Shown here: positions 35,210-42,798 of the stretch, one piece after another
Numbering within the stretch: the stretch's first letter is position 1
Layout: each line of letters begins with the position of its first letter
Assembly: GCF_024497955.1 (NCBI RefSeq)
Contig: NZ_JANHKP010000004.1
Span: 124,001-188,000, forward strand
Direction of reading: 5' to 3'
Source: Streptomyces sp. C10-9-1
GTDB lineage: Bacteria > Actinomycetota > Actinomycetes > Streptomycetales > Streptomycetaceae
DNA length: 64,000 nucleotides
The notes under the pieces: model-generated
What the model was told of the DNA's origin: nothing
The model's database searches: none
Seen by the model: the letters and a program-made list of their open reading frames with translations, nothing else
Position numbers and translations under genes: made by a program

Positions 35210-36043
35210 TCAGAGCACGCAGTCCGTGAACCGCCCCGCCGTCTCCGCCAGGACCTCCACCCCGTCCCTGGCCCACAGCCCGTCGTTGAACAGCTCCACC
35301 TCGAGGGGACCGCGCCAGCCGGCCGCCTCCACCCGCTCGCGCCAGGCACGCAGGTCGACCGCCCCGTCGCCGAGCTGGCCCCGGCCCGTGAGCACCCCGG
35401 CGGGCAGCGGGGTCGTCCAGTCGGCGAACTGGACGGCGTGCAGCCGCCCCGCGGCGCCCGCGCGGGCCACCGCCGCCGGGGCGCGGTCGTCCCACCAGAC
35501 GTGGTACGTGTCCACCACCACGCCGACCCGGTCCGCCGGGAAGCGCTCCGCCAGGTCGAGCGCCTGGTCGAGGGTGGAGACCACGCACCGGTCGGCGGCG
35601 AACATCGGGTGCAGGGGCTCCACGGCCAGGCGGACGCCCCGCTCGCCCGCGTACGGGGCGAGGACGGCCAGGCACTCGGCGATCCGCTCCCGGGCCGCGG
35701 CCAGGTCGCGGCTGCCGGGGGGCAGGCCGCCCGGGACCAGGACCAGCGTGTCCGTGCCCAGTGCCGCCGCCTCGTCCACCGCGGCCCGGTTGTCGTCCAG
35801 GGCGCGCGCCCGGCCCGCGGGGTCGGCGGCGGTCAGGAAGCCGCCGCGGCACAGCGAGGTGACCGCGAGTCCGGCGTCCCGGACCAGCTTCGCCGTCGCC
35901 GCGAGGCCGTGCTCGGCGACCGGTTCGCGCCACAGCCCGACGGCGGGCACCCCGAGGGTGACGCAGGCCTCGACGAGGGCCGGCACCGTCAGCTGCCTCA
36001 CGGTCATCTGGTTGATGCTCAGGCGGGACAGCGCGCCGCTCAC
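35210..36043 (-). CDS. Sugar phosphate isomerase/epimerase-family TIM barrel
   Basis: Protein of 277 aa; its GTG overlaps the stop of the upstream DUF993 gene by GTGA. It is an AP-endonuclease-2 (xylose-isomerase-like) barrel with metal-ligand strands LAVEPLHPMF (Glu), VVVDTYHVWWD (Asp/His), LHAVQFADW (His region) and LEVELFNDGLW (Glu). It begins SRLSINQMTVRQLTVPALVEACVTLGVPAVGLWREP, with an unusual GLWRE in strand 2. It is the last gene of the three-gene operon behind the MocA oxidoreductase. It is probably an isomerase, epimerase or dehydratase on a keto-sugar or keto-cyclitol made by that dehydrogenase. Confidence 0.82.
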   Translation of the reverse strand: MSGALSRLSINQMTVRQLTVPALVEACVTLGVPAVGLWREPVAEHGLAATAKLVRDAGLAVTSLCRGGFLTAADPAGRARALDDNRAAVDEAAALGTDTLVLVPGGLPPGSRDLAAARERIAECLAVLAPYAGERGVRLAVEPLHPMFAADRCVVSTLDQALDLAERFPADRVGVVVDTYHVWWDDRAPAAVARAGAAGRLHAVQFADWTTPLPAGVLTGRGQLGDGAVDLRAWRERVEAAGWRGPLEVELFNDGLWARDGVEVLAETAGRFTDCVL

Positions 36044-37194
36044 CGCGGGACCCCGTGGATGCCGAGCAGCAGGGCCAGGCGGCGCTCGGCGAGCGCCGGG
36101 TCCGGGAACAGGCCCAGGCCGTCGGCGAGTTCGTAGGCGCGGGCCAGGTGCGGCAGCGACCGGGCCGACTGGAGGCCGCCGACCATGGTGAAGTGCGACT
36201 GGTGCCCCGCGAGCCAGGCCAGGAACACGACTCCGGTCTTGTAGAAGCGGGTCGGGGGCCGGAAGAGGTGCCGGGAGAGGCCGACCGTCGGGTCGAGGCG
36301 CCTGCGGAAGCCGGCGGTGTCCCCCGCGTCCAGGGAGCGCACCGCCTCCGCCGCCAGCGGGCCCAGCGGGTCGAAGGCGCCGAGCAGCGCATGGCTGAAC
36401 CCCGCCTCGTCGCCGGCGATCAGCTCCGGGTAGTGGAAGTCGTCACCCGTGTAGCAGCGCACGCCCGGCGGCAGGCGGCGGCGCAGGGCGATCTCCCGCC
36501 CGGCGTCCAGCAGGGAGACCTTGACGCCGTCGACCTTGTCGGCGTGGGCGCCGACGATCCCGAGGAACGTGTCCGTGGCGGTGTCGAGGTCGCCGGAGCC
36601 CCAGTAGCCCTCCAGCGCCGGGTCGAACACCGGGCCGAGCCAGTGCAGGATCACCGGCTCCGACGCCTGGCGCAGCAGCCCCCCGTAGACGTCGAGGTAG
36701 TGCTCCGCCGAGCGCGCGGCGGCGGCCAGGGCGCGGGAGGCCATCAGCACGGGCCGCGCCCCGGCCGACTCGACCAGCGCGAGCTGCTCCTCGTACGCGG
36801 CGCGCACCTCGGCGAGGGTGGCGGCGCCGGTGAGCTGGTCGGTGCCCGCCCCGCAGACGATCGCGCCGCCCGCCGCCCGCGCCTCGGCGGCGGAGCGGCG
36901 GATCAGCTCGGCGGCACCCGGCCAGTCGAGCCCCATGCCCCGCTGGGCGGTGTCCATCGCCTCGGCGACGCCCAGGCCGTGGTCCCACAGGTGGCGGCGG
37001 AAGGCGAGGGTGGCGTCCCAGTCGACCGCGGCGGGGTCGCCGGGAGCGGTGTCGGCGAGCGGATCGGCGACCACATGGGCGGCGGCGAGCACCGCACGGG
37101 AGGCGGGCGGCGGACCGGGCACCGGCCGCCGCGGGGCGGGGCACGGCTCGTGGCGGTGCAGCGTGCCGTCCGCCCGGGGCAGCAGGAGGGTCAC
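36040..37194 (-). CDS. DUF993 dihydrodipicolinate synthase-like aldolase
   Basis: Protein of 384 aa; GTG at 37194 overlaps the oxidoreductase stop by GTGA. The longer open frame is a shadow. It has a DHDPS/NAL-like class I aldolase barrel. The strand KVDGVKVSLLD places Lys225 at the Schiff-base position equivalent to GIKDSSG in DHDPS, and PVILHWLGPVFDPALEGYWG matches the preceding active-site strand. No pathway has been firmly assigned to DUF993. Sandwiched between a dehydrogenase and a TIM-barrel isomerase with 4-bp overlaps on both sides, it most likely cleaves or condenses a keto-acid or keto-sugar intermediate of the same route. Confidence 0.85.
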   Translation of the reverse strand: MTLLLPRADGTLHRHEPCPAPRRPVPGPPPASRAVLAAAHVVADPLADTAPGDPAAVDWDATLAFRRHLWDHGLGVAEAMDTAQRGMGLDWPGAAELIRRSAAEARAAGGAIVCGAGTDQLTGAATLAEVRAAYEEQLALVESAGARPVLMASRALAAAARSAEHYLDVYGGLLRQASEPVILHWLGPVFDPALEGYWGSGDLDTATDTFLGIVGAHADKVDGVKVSLLDAGREIALRRRLPPGVRCYTGDDFHYPELIAGDEAGFSHALLGAFDPLGPLAAEAVRSLDAGDTAGFRRRLDPTVGLSRHLFRPPTRFYKTGVVFLAWLAGHQSHFTMVGGLQSARSLPHLARAYELADGLGLFPDPALAERRLALLLGIHGVPR

Positions 37195-38342
37195 AGCACC
37201 AGCTCCGGGACCTCGACGCGGCGCCCCTCGGCGGAGCTGAGCAGGCCGAGTTCGGCGAGCTGCACCCCCCGGGCACCCGCCAGGAGGTCCCAGCGGTAGG
37301 GCGTGCCGAGCACCACATGGCGCAGGAAGGCCTCCCACTGCGCCTTGAAGCCGTTGCCGAACTCCTCGTTGTCCGGGACCTCCTGCCACTGGTCGCGGAA
37401 CCGGTCCCCCGTGGGCAGGTCGGGGTTCCAGACCGGCTTCGGGGTCGTGGCGCGGTGCTGGATCCGGCAGCCGTGCAGCCCCGCCACGGCCGAACCGTGG
37501 GTGCCGTCGACCTGGAACTCCAGCAGTTCCTCGCGGTGGACCCGCACCGCCCAGGAGGAGTTGATCTGCGCGACGGCCCCGCCCGGGAGCTCGAAGATGC
37601 CGTAGACGGCGTCGTCGGCGGTCGCGTCGTAGGGCCGGCCGCCCTCGTCGATACGGCGGGGCACATGGGTGGCGGTGCGGGCCGTGACGGCGGTGACCCG
37701 GCCGAACAGCTCGTGCAGGACGTACTCCCAGTGCGGGAGCATGTCGGCGGTGATGCCGCCGCCGTCCTCGGCGCGGTAGTTCCAGGACGGGCGCTGGGCC
37801 CGCTGCCAGTCGCCCTCGAAGACCCAGTAGCCGAACTCGCCGCGCACGGACAGGACGCGGCCGAAGAAGCCGCCGTCGACCAGGCGCTTCAGCTTCCGCA
37901 GACCGGGCAGGAAGATCTTGTCCTGGACGACCCCGTGGCGGACCCCGGCGCGGTCCGCGAGGCGGGCCAGGTCCAGGGCGCCCGCGAGGTCGAGTGCGGT
38001 CGGCTTCTCGGTGTAGAGGTGCTTGCCCGCGGCGACGGCCCGCTTGAGGGCCTCGGGCCGCGCCGCGGTCGCCTGGGCGTCGAAGTAGACCTCGACGCTG
38101 TCGTCGGCGAGCACGGCGTCGAGGTCGGTGGAGGTCTCGGCCAGCCCGTGGCGTGCGGCGATCTCACGCAGGGCGTCCGCGCGGCGGCCGACCAGCACGG
38201 GTTCGGGCCACAGGACGTCGCCGCCGCCGAGGTCCAGGCCGCCCTGCTCACGCAGGGCGAGGAGGGAGCGCACCAGATGCTGCCGGTAGCCCATCCGCCC
38301 TGTGACCCCGTTCATGGCGATACGTACGGTCCTGCGCGCCAT
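37191..38342 (-). CDS. Gfo/Idh/MocA-family oxidoreductase
   Basis: Protein of 383 aa, ATG at 38342. The N-terminal Rossmann fold has VRIAMNGVTGRMGYRQHLVRS, a variant dinucleotide loop that keeps GxxGxMG. YTEKPTALD contains the conserved catalytic EKP lysine. The C-terminal MocA domain ends QWEAFLRHVVLGTPYRWDLLAGARGVQLAELGLLSS. Such NAD(P)-dependent enzymes oxidise a hydroxyl of sugars or inositols to a ketone. It heads the three-gene operon and faces the lacI gene across an operator-like region. It might act as inositol dehydrogenase, but its N-terminus differs from typical IolG, so the substrate stays open. Confidence 0.88.
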   Translation of the reverse strand: MARRTVRIAMNGVTGRMGYRQHLVRSLLALREQGGLDLGGGDVLWPEPVLVGRRADALREIAARHGLAETSTDLDAVLADDSVEVYFDAQATAARPEALKRAVAAGKHLYTEKPTALDLAGALDLARLADRAGVRHGVVQDKIFLPGLRKLKRLVDGGFFGRVLSVRGEFGYWVFEGDWQRAQRPSWNYRAEDGGGITADMLPHWEYVLHELFGRVTAVTARTATHVPRRIDEGGRPYDATADDAVYGIFELPGGAVAQINSSWAVRVHREELLEFQVDGTHGSAVAGLHGCRIQHRATTPKPVWNPDLPTGDRFRDQWQEVPDNEEFGNGFKAQWEAFLRHVVLGTPYRWDLLAGARGVQLAELGLLSSAEGRRVEVPELVL

Positions 38343-38384
38343 GGGACGCCTCCCTCTTTCCTCTCGGAATTACCCGGGTTCCCT

Positions 38385-38421
38385 CGATATGAGAGCAGCA
38401 AGCGCTTTCTACGCGATATGA
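38385..38421. promoter_or_regulatory. LacI-type operator region
   Basis: The divergent gap (38343-38480) holds the near-palindrome AGCAAGCGCTTTCT (38397-38410), with the LacI/CcpA-like core AAGCGCTT. It is flanked by direct repeats CGATATGA at 38385-38392 and 38414-38421, 29 bp apart. Its position between the MocA operon and the lacI gene suits control of both by that repressor. Confidence 0.6.
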
Positions 38422-38480
38422 AGCTAGCCTGCCGACAGCGGCCGGACAAGGGGCCGCTCCCGACCCTGCGGAGGACAGCG

Positions 38481-39557
38481 ATGACAGTCACCCTGGCGGA
38501 TGTGGCGGCACGCGCCCGGGTGTCCCCGGCGACCGTGTCCCGGGTGCTGAACGGCAACTACCCGGTCGCCACCGCCACGCGCGAGCGCGTGCTGCGGGCC
38601 GTCGACGACCTCGACTACGTGCTCAACGGCCCGGCCAGCTCCCTCGCCGCCGCCACCTCCGACCTGGTCGGCGTCCTCGTCCACGACATCGCCGACCCCT
38701 TCTTCGGCATCATGGCGGGCGCCGCGCAGAGCGAGATCGGCGGACAGGAGGGGACCGGGCGGGCGGGCGGCGAGAAGCTGGCGGTGGTCTGCAACACCGG
38801 AGGGTCCCCCGAGCGCGAACTGACCTACCTCACCCTGCTCCAGCGCCAGCGGGCGGCGGCCGTGGTGCTGACCGGAGGCGCGGTGGAGGACCCCGCCCAC
38901 ACCGCGGCGATGACCGCCAAACTCGGCAAGCTGGCCGCCGCGGGCACCCGGATCGTGCTGTGCGGGCGGCCCCCGCTGCCGGAGCCGGACCAGGCGGTCG
39001 CCGCCCTCGCCTTCGACAACCTCGGCGGCGGACGCCGCCTGACGGAGCATCTGGTCGCGCTCGGGCACCGGCGCATCGGCTACATCGCCGGGCCCGTGGG
39101 CCGCACCACCACCCGGCACCGCATGGAGGGCCACCGGGCCGCCCTGGCGGCGGCCGGGCTCGGCGGCGGGGCGGCCGAGCAGGACCGGCTGACCGTGCAC
39201 GGCCCGTACGACCGCCGCTCCGGCTACGACGCCGCCGCCGAGCTGCTGCACCGGGAGCCCGCGCTGACCGCGATCGTGGCCGCCAACGACACGGTCGCCC
39301 TCGGGGCTTGCGCGGCCCTGCGCGACCGGGGGCTGCGGGTGCCCGGGGACGTCTCCGTCGCGGGCTTCGACGACCTGCCCTTCTCGGCGGACGCGGTGCC
39401 GGCGCTGACCACGGTGCGCCTGCCCCTCGTCGAGGCGGGGGCGCGCGCCGGGCGGCTGGCCATGGGCCGGGAGGCACCGCCGCCGGGCGGGATCGCGACC
39501 GTCCCGGCGGACCTGGTGGTCAGGTCCTCGACGGCCCGCCCGCCGGGCGGCGGCTGA
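38481..39557 (+). CDS. LacI-family transcriptional regulator
   Basis: Protein of 358 aa, ATG at 38481 after GGAGGAC. The N-terminal HTH is VTLADVAARARVSPATVSRVLNGNYPVATATRERVLRAVDDLDYVLN (about 3-50). The periplasmic-binding-like sugar domain contains VGVLVHDIADPFFGIMAGAAQ, GHRRIGYIAGP and VSVAGFDDLPFS. It should repress the divergent MocA-DUF993-TIM operon and possibly the downstream TIM-barrel gene, with release by a sugar or cyclitol. The 206-bp gap to the next gene leaves room for a separate promoter. Confidence 0.92.
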   Translation: MTVTLADVAARARVSPATVSRVLNGNYPVATATRERVLRAVDDLDYVLNGPASSLAAATSDLVGVLVHDIADPFFGIMAGAAQSEIGGQEGTGRAGGEKLAVVCNTGGSPERELTYLTLLQRQRAAAVVLTGGAVEDPAHTAAMTAKLGKLAAAGTRIVLCGRPPLPEPDQAVAALAFDNLGGGRRLTEHLVALGHRRIGYIAGPVGRTTTRHRMEGHRAALAAAGLGGGAAEQDRLTVHGPYDRRSGYDAAAELLHREPALTAIVAANDTVALGACAALRDRGLRVPGDVSVAGFDDLPFSADAVPALTTVRLPLVEAGARAGRLAMGREAPPPGGIATVPADLVVRSSTARPPGGG

Positions 39558-39763
39558 GTGCCCGCCGGGGCCGCCCTCCCCCGGCTCGCGCCCCGCCGGC
39601 CGCGCCGCGAGCCGGGAGGGGCGCCGCGCCGGCGGGCCCAGGGCGCCCGGGTCCGGGCGCGTGGGCCCGGCACGGCCGGGCGCGTGAGGCCGGGGCGGAA
39701 CGGGAAGGCGCACCGGGGGGACGCCCCGCTGCCCGCTGTCCCGCACCCCGCGGAGGAGCCACC

Positions 39764-40540
39764 GTGAAACTCGCCTTCTCGACCCTCGGCGTGCCCGCCA
39801 TGCCCCTCGCCGACGTCGCGGCGCTGGCCGCGGGGACGGGGTACGACGGTGTGGAGCTGCGCACCCACCCGGAGGAGCCCGTGCACCCGGGCCTGACCAC
39901 GCCCGAACGGCAGCGCGTCCGGGCGGAGTTCGCGCGGGCCGGGGTGGAGGTCCTGTGCCTGGCGGGCTACGTCCGCGTCGCCGCTCCGGGCGGGGACGGC
40001 CCGGTGCTGAGCGAACTCGACCGGCTGGTGCGCCTCGCCGGGGACCTCGGGGCCCCCTTCGTGCGGGTCTTCCCCGGCGCCGCGGGAGCCGATCCCGCCG
40101 AGGCGGACGCGGCCGCCGCCCGGCGGCTCGGCGTGGCGGCGGAGACGGCGGCGGGCCTCGGCGTGCGGATCCTGCTGGAGACGCACGACTCGCACCGCAC
40201 GGGCGCGGACGTCTCACGGGTCCTCGGCACCGTGGGGCACCGGCACGCGGGTGCGCTGTGGGACGTGCTGCACACCTGGCTGGGCGGGGAGCCGCCGCGC
40301 ACCTCGGCCGCCTGCCTGGGACCCTTCCTCGGCTACGTCCAGGTCAAGGACGTCGCCTCGGCCGAGGACCCGACGCCCGTGCCCCTCGGCACCGGGGTGC
40401 TCCCGCTGGCCGAGTGCCTGTCCCTGGCGGACGGGGACGGCTGGGTGAGCTGGGAGTACGAGAAGCGCTGGTTCGGGGCGGCCCCGGAACTCCCCGGGCT
40501 GCTCGTGGCGGGCCGGGAGCACCTTCGCTCACTGCGGTGA
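39764..40540 (+). CDS. Sugar phosphate isomerase/epimerase-family TIM barrel (second copy)
   Basis: Protein of 258 aa, GTG with GGAGGAG before it. AP-endonuclease-2-type barrel with strands KLAFSTLGVPAMPL, GYDGVELRTH, ILLETHDSH (Glu), ALWDVLHTW (Asp/His), GYVQVKDV (His position replaced by Gln-Lys) and WVSWEYEKRW (Glu). It follows lacI on the same strand and may belong to the same regulon, so the LacI-linked set has two TIM-barrel enzymes with different active-site details. It ends by overlapping the convergent EamA gene by 12 bp. Confidence 0.83.
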   Translation: MKLAFSTLGVPAMPLADVAALAAGTGYDGVELRTHPEEPVHPGLTTPERQRVRAEFARAGVEVLCLAGYVRVAAPGGDGPVLSELDRLVRLAGDLGAPFVRVFPGAAGADPAEADAAAARRLGVAAETAAGLGVRILLETHDSHRTGADVSRVLGTVGHRHAGALWDVLHTWLGGEPPRTSAACLGPFLGYVQVKDVASAEDPTPVPLGTGVLPLAECLSLADGDGWVSWEYEKRWFGAAPELPGLLVAGREHLRSLR

Positions 40541-41509
40541 GCCCCCCGCGGGGCGGCGCGCGGGGCGGGAGCCGCCGAAGGAGGTCAGCGCGACGCCGCC
40601 GACCAGCAGTGCGGCGGCGCACCAGCGCAGCGGGCCGACGCCCTCGCCCAGGAGGAGTGCGGCCGAGGACATGCCGAACACGGGGACCAGCAGCGAGAAC
40701 GGGGCCACCGAGGAGGCAGGGTGGTGGCGCATCAGGAAGCCCCACGCCCCGAAACCGAAGACGGTGGTGACCCAGGCGACGTAGACGACGACCCCGACCC
40801 CGGCCCAGTCCAGCGAGCGCAGCGCCTCGAGGTCGCGCTCGGGGCCCTCCAGGAGCAGGGAGAGGCCCAGCAGCGGCAGCACCGGCACGGTGCTCACCCA
40901 CACCATGAAGCCGAGCGCGTCGGGCGGCGCGGCCCGGCGGGTGAGGACGTTGGAGACGCCCCAGCAGGCGGCCGCGGCGATCACCAGCAGGAAGCCGGTG
41001 AACGTGCCGGAGCCGCCCTCGTCGTACGCGGCCAGGCCGATTCCTCCCGCGGCCACGGCCATCCCCGCCCAGCGTGCCGGTCCGGGGCGCTCGCCGAGCG
41101 CGGCGAAGGCGAACAGGGCGGTGAACACCGCCTGGACCTGGAGGACCAGCGAGGAGAGCCCGGCCGGGGCTCCCTGGTCCATGCCCGTGAACAGCAGCCC
41201 GAACTTGGCGACGCCGAGCACCAGTCCCACGCCCACGATCCAGCGCCACCCGACCGTGGGGCGGCCGACGAGGAAGACCGCGGGGACGGCGGCGGCGAGG
41301 AAGCGCAGCGCCGAGAAGAGCAGCGGCGGGAAGTGGTCGAGCCCGATCTCGATGACGACGAAGTTGACACCCCACACGGCCGCGACCGCCGCGGCCAGTG
41401 CCACATGGGACAGGGGCATCCGGCCGCCCGGCGCGGGGGCGGAGCTGAGCAGGGCGCGCGGTGCGGTGCCGCGGGCGCGGAGGGGGACGGAACGCATGGC
41501 ACCGAGCAT
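40529..41509 (-). CDS. EamA/DMT-family transporter
   Basis: Protein of 326 aa. ATG at 41509, or MRSVPL at 41497. It has ten hydrophobic helices in two EamA repeats. The first begins ALAAAVAAVWGVNFVVIEIGLDHFPPLLFSALRFLAAAVPAVFLV; the second begins FLLVIAAAACWGVSNVLTRRAA and ends MSSAALLLGEGVGPLRWCAAALLVGGVAL. Drug/metabolite transporters of this kind export amino acids, nucleobases or drugs. The divergent LysR gene is probably its regulator. The 3' end overlaps the convergent TIM-barrel gene. Confidence 0.9.
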   Translation of the reverse strand: MLGAMRSVPLRARGTAPRALLSSAPAPGGRMPLSHVALAAAVAAVWGVNFVVIEIGLDHFPPLLFSALRFLAAAVPAVFLVGRPTVGWRWIVGVGLVLGVAKFGLLFTGMDQGAPAGLSSLVLQVQAVFTALFAFAALGERPGPARWAGMAVAAGGIGLAAYDEGGSGTFTGFLLVIAAAACWGVSNVLTRRAAPPDALGFMVWVSTVPVLPLLGLSLLLEGPERDLEALRSLDWAGVGVVVYVAWVTTVFGFGAWGFLMRHHPASSVAPFSLLVPVFGMSSAALLLGEGVGPLRWCAAALLVGGVALTSFGGSRPARRPAGGSPQ

Positions 41510-41615
41510 CTCCGGCTCCGACCGTTCAGCACCAGCACGGATTCCTTCATGGTTGGATGAAGCAGAACTGATGGTTCGGCGGCGGGACCGCCGACGGGGG
41601 AAGGGGCGCTCTCCG

Positions 41616-42611
41616 ATGCTGGACCTGGGGCGTCTGCGCGCCCTGCACGCGGTCTCCGTCCACGGGACGGTGGGGGCGGCGGCGGCGGCGCTCGGCTACA
41701 CGCCCTCGGCGGTGTCCCAGCAGCTCGCCAAGCTGGAGCGGGAGACCCGCACCACCCTGCTGGAGCGCCAGGGCCGGGGCGTCCGCCTGACCGACGAGGC
41801 GCGGCAGCTCGTCGCCACGGCCGAGGAGCTGCTCGCGCTCGTCGAGAAGGCCGAGGTGCTGCTGGAGGAGCGGCGCGGGCAGCCCGCGGGGCGCCTCGAC
41901 ATCGCCTGCTTCGCCAGTGCGGCCCGCGGCCTGATGCCGCCGGTGCTCGCGGACCTCGCCGCCCGCCACCCCTCCCTGGACGTCCGCCTCCGCGAGATCG
42001 ACCCGCACCTCTCGGTGGACCTGGTGGCGCGCGGCGTGGTCGACCTCGCCGTCGCCCACGACTGGGACATCGCCCCCATGCCCCTCCCGTCCGGGGTCGA
42101 GCACGCGGACATCGGTGTGGACCTGTGCGACGTACTGGTACCCGCGTCCCACCCGCTGGCGGGGGCGGCCGCCGTGCGCCGCGAGGAACTCCGGGACGAG
42201 CGCTGGATCTCCCAGCCGCCGGGCACGGTGTGCCACGACTGGCTGATGCGGACCCTGCGGGCCACCGGGCGGGAGCCGCTGATCGTCCATCAGGCCGAGG
42301 AGATCCACACCCAGGTGGCCCTGGTCGCCGCGGGGCTCGGGATCGCCCTGGTGCCGCGGCTGGGACGAGGGGTGCTGCCGCCGGGTGCCAGGGCGGTGCG
42401 GCTGGATCCGGTCCCGAGCAGGCGGCTGCGGGCACTGTGGCGGGCGGGGGCGGCCCGAAGGCCCGCGATCACGGAGGCGGTGGGCACACTCGGGCGGATG
42501 TGGGCGCGCGCCTCGGCGCCGCCCGGCGCACCGGACGCGCAGGGGCCCGGGCGCGTGCCGGCCCCGGAGGGACCGTCCCCGCAGCGGTCGAGGACCCCGG
42601 CGGCCCCGTAG
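41616..42611 (+). CDS. LysR-family transcriptional regulator
   Basis: Protein of 331 aa. The ATG at 41616 is chosen because it starts MLDLGRLRALHAVSVHGTVGAAAAALGYTPSAVSQQLAKLERE, the LysR winged HTH, and has GGGGAAGG upstream. A start at 41571 would add 15 basic residues. The C-terminal substrate domain covers about 90-295 (GRLDIACFASAARGLMPPVLADLAARHP). A Pro/Ala-rich tail follows. It is divergent from the EamA transporter, the usual layout for LysR control of an exporter. Confidence 0.9.
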   Translation: MLDLGRLRALHAVSVHGTVGAAAAALGYTPSAVSQQLAKLERETRTTLLERQGRGVRLTDEARQLVATAEELLALVEKAEVLLEERRGQPAGRLDIACFASAARGLMPPVLADLAARHPSLDVRLREIDPHLSVDLVARGVVDLAVAHDWDIAPMPLPSGVEHADIGVDLCDVLVPASHPLAGAAAVRREELRDERWISQPPGTVCHDWLMRTLRATGREPLIVHQAEEIHTQVALVAAGLGIALVPRLGRGVLPPGARAVRLDPVPSRRLRALWRAGAARRPAITEAVGTLGRMWARASAPPGAPDAQGPGRVPAPEGPSPQRSRTPAAP

Positions 42612-42798
42612 CCTCCGCCCGGGCGCGGCGGGGCACGCGCCTGCCGGGACCGTACGGCGGAGTTCGGACACGGCTCGGGGCCGCGTCCTTGCACACCCCC
42701 GACCCGGCAGTTACTTTCCGGCTATCCGTGACACCTTGGCGGTTTCCTTCAACACCCTTGTGCCACACCTCTGTCGAGCAAGGCCGGAAGGAGCACTC

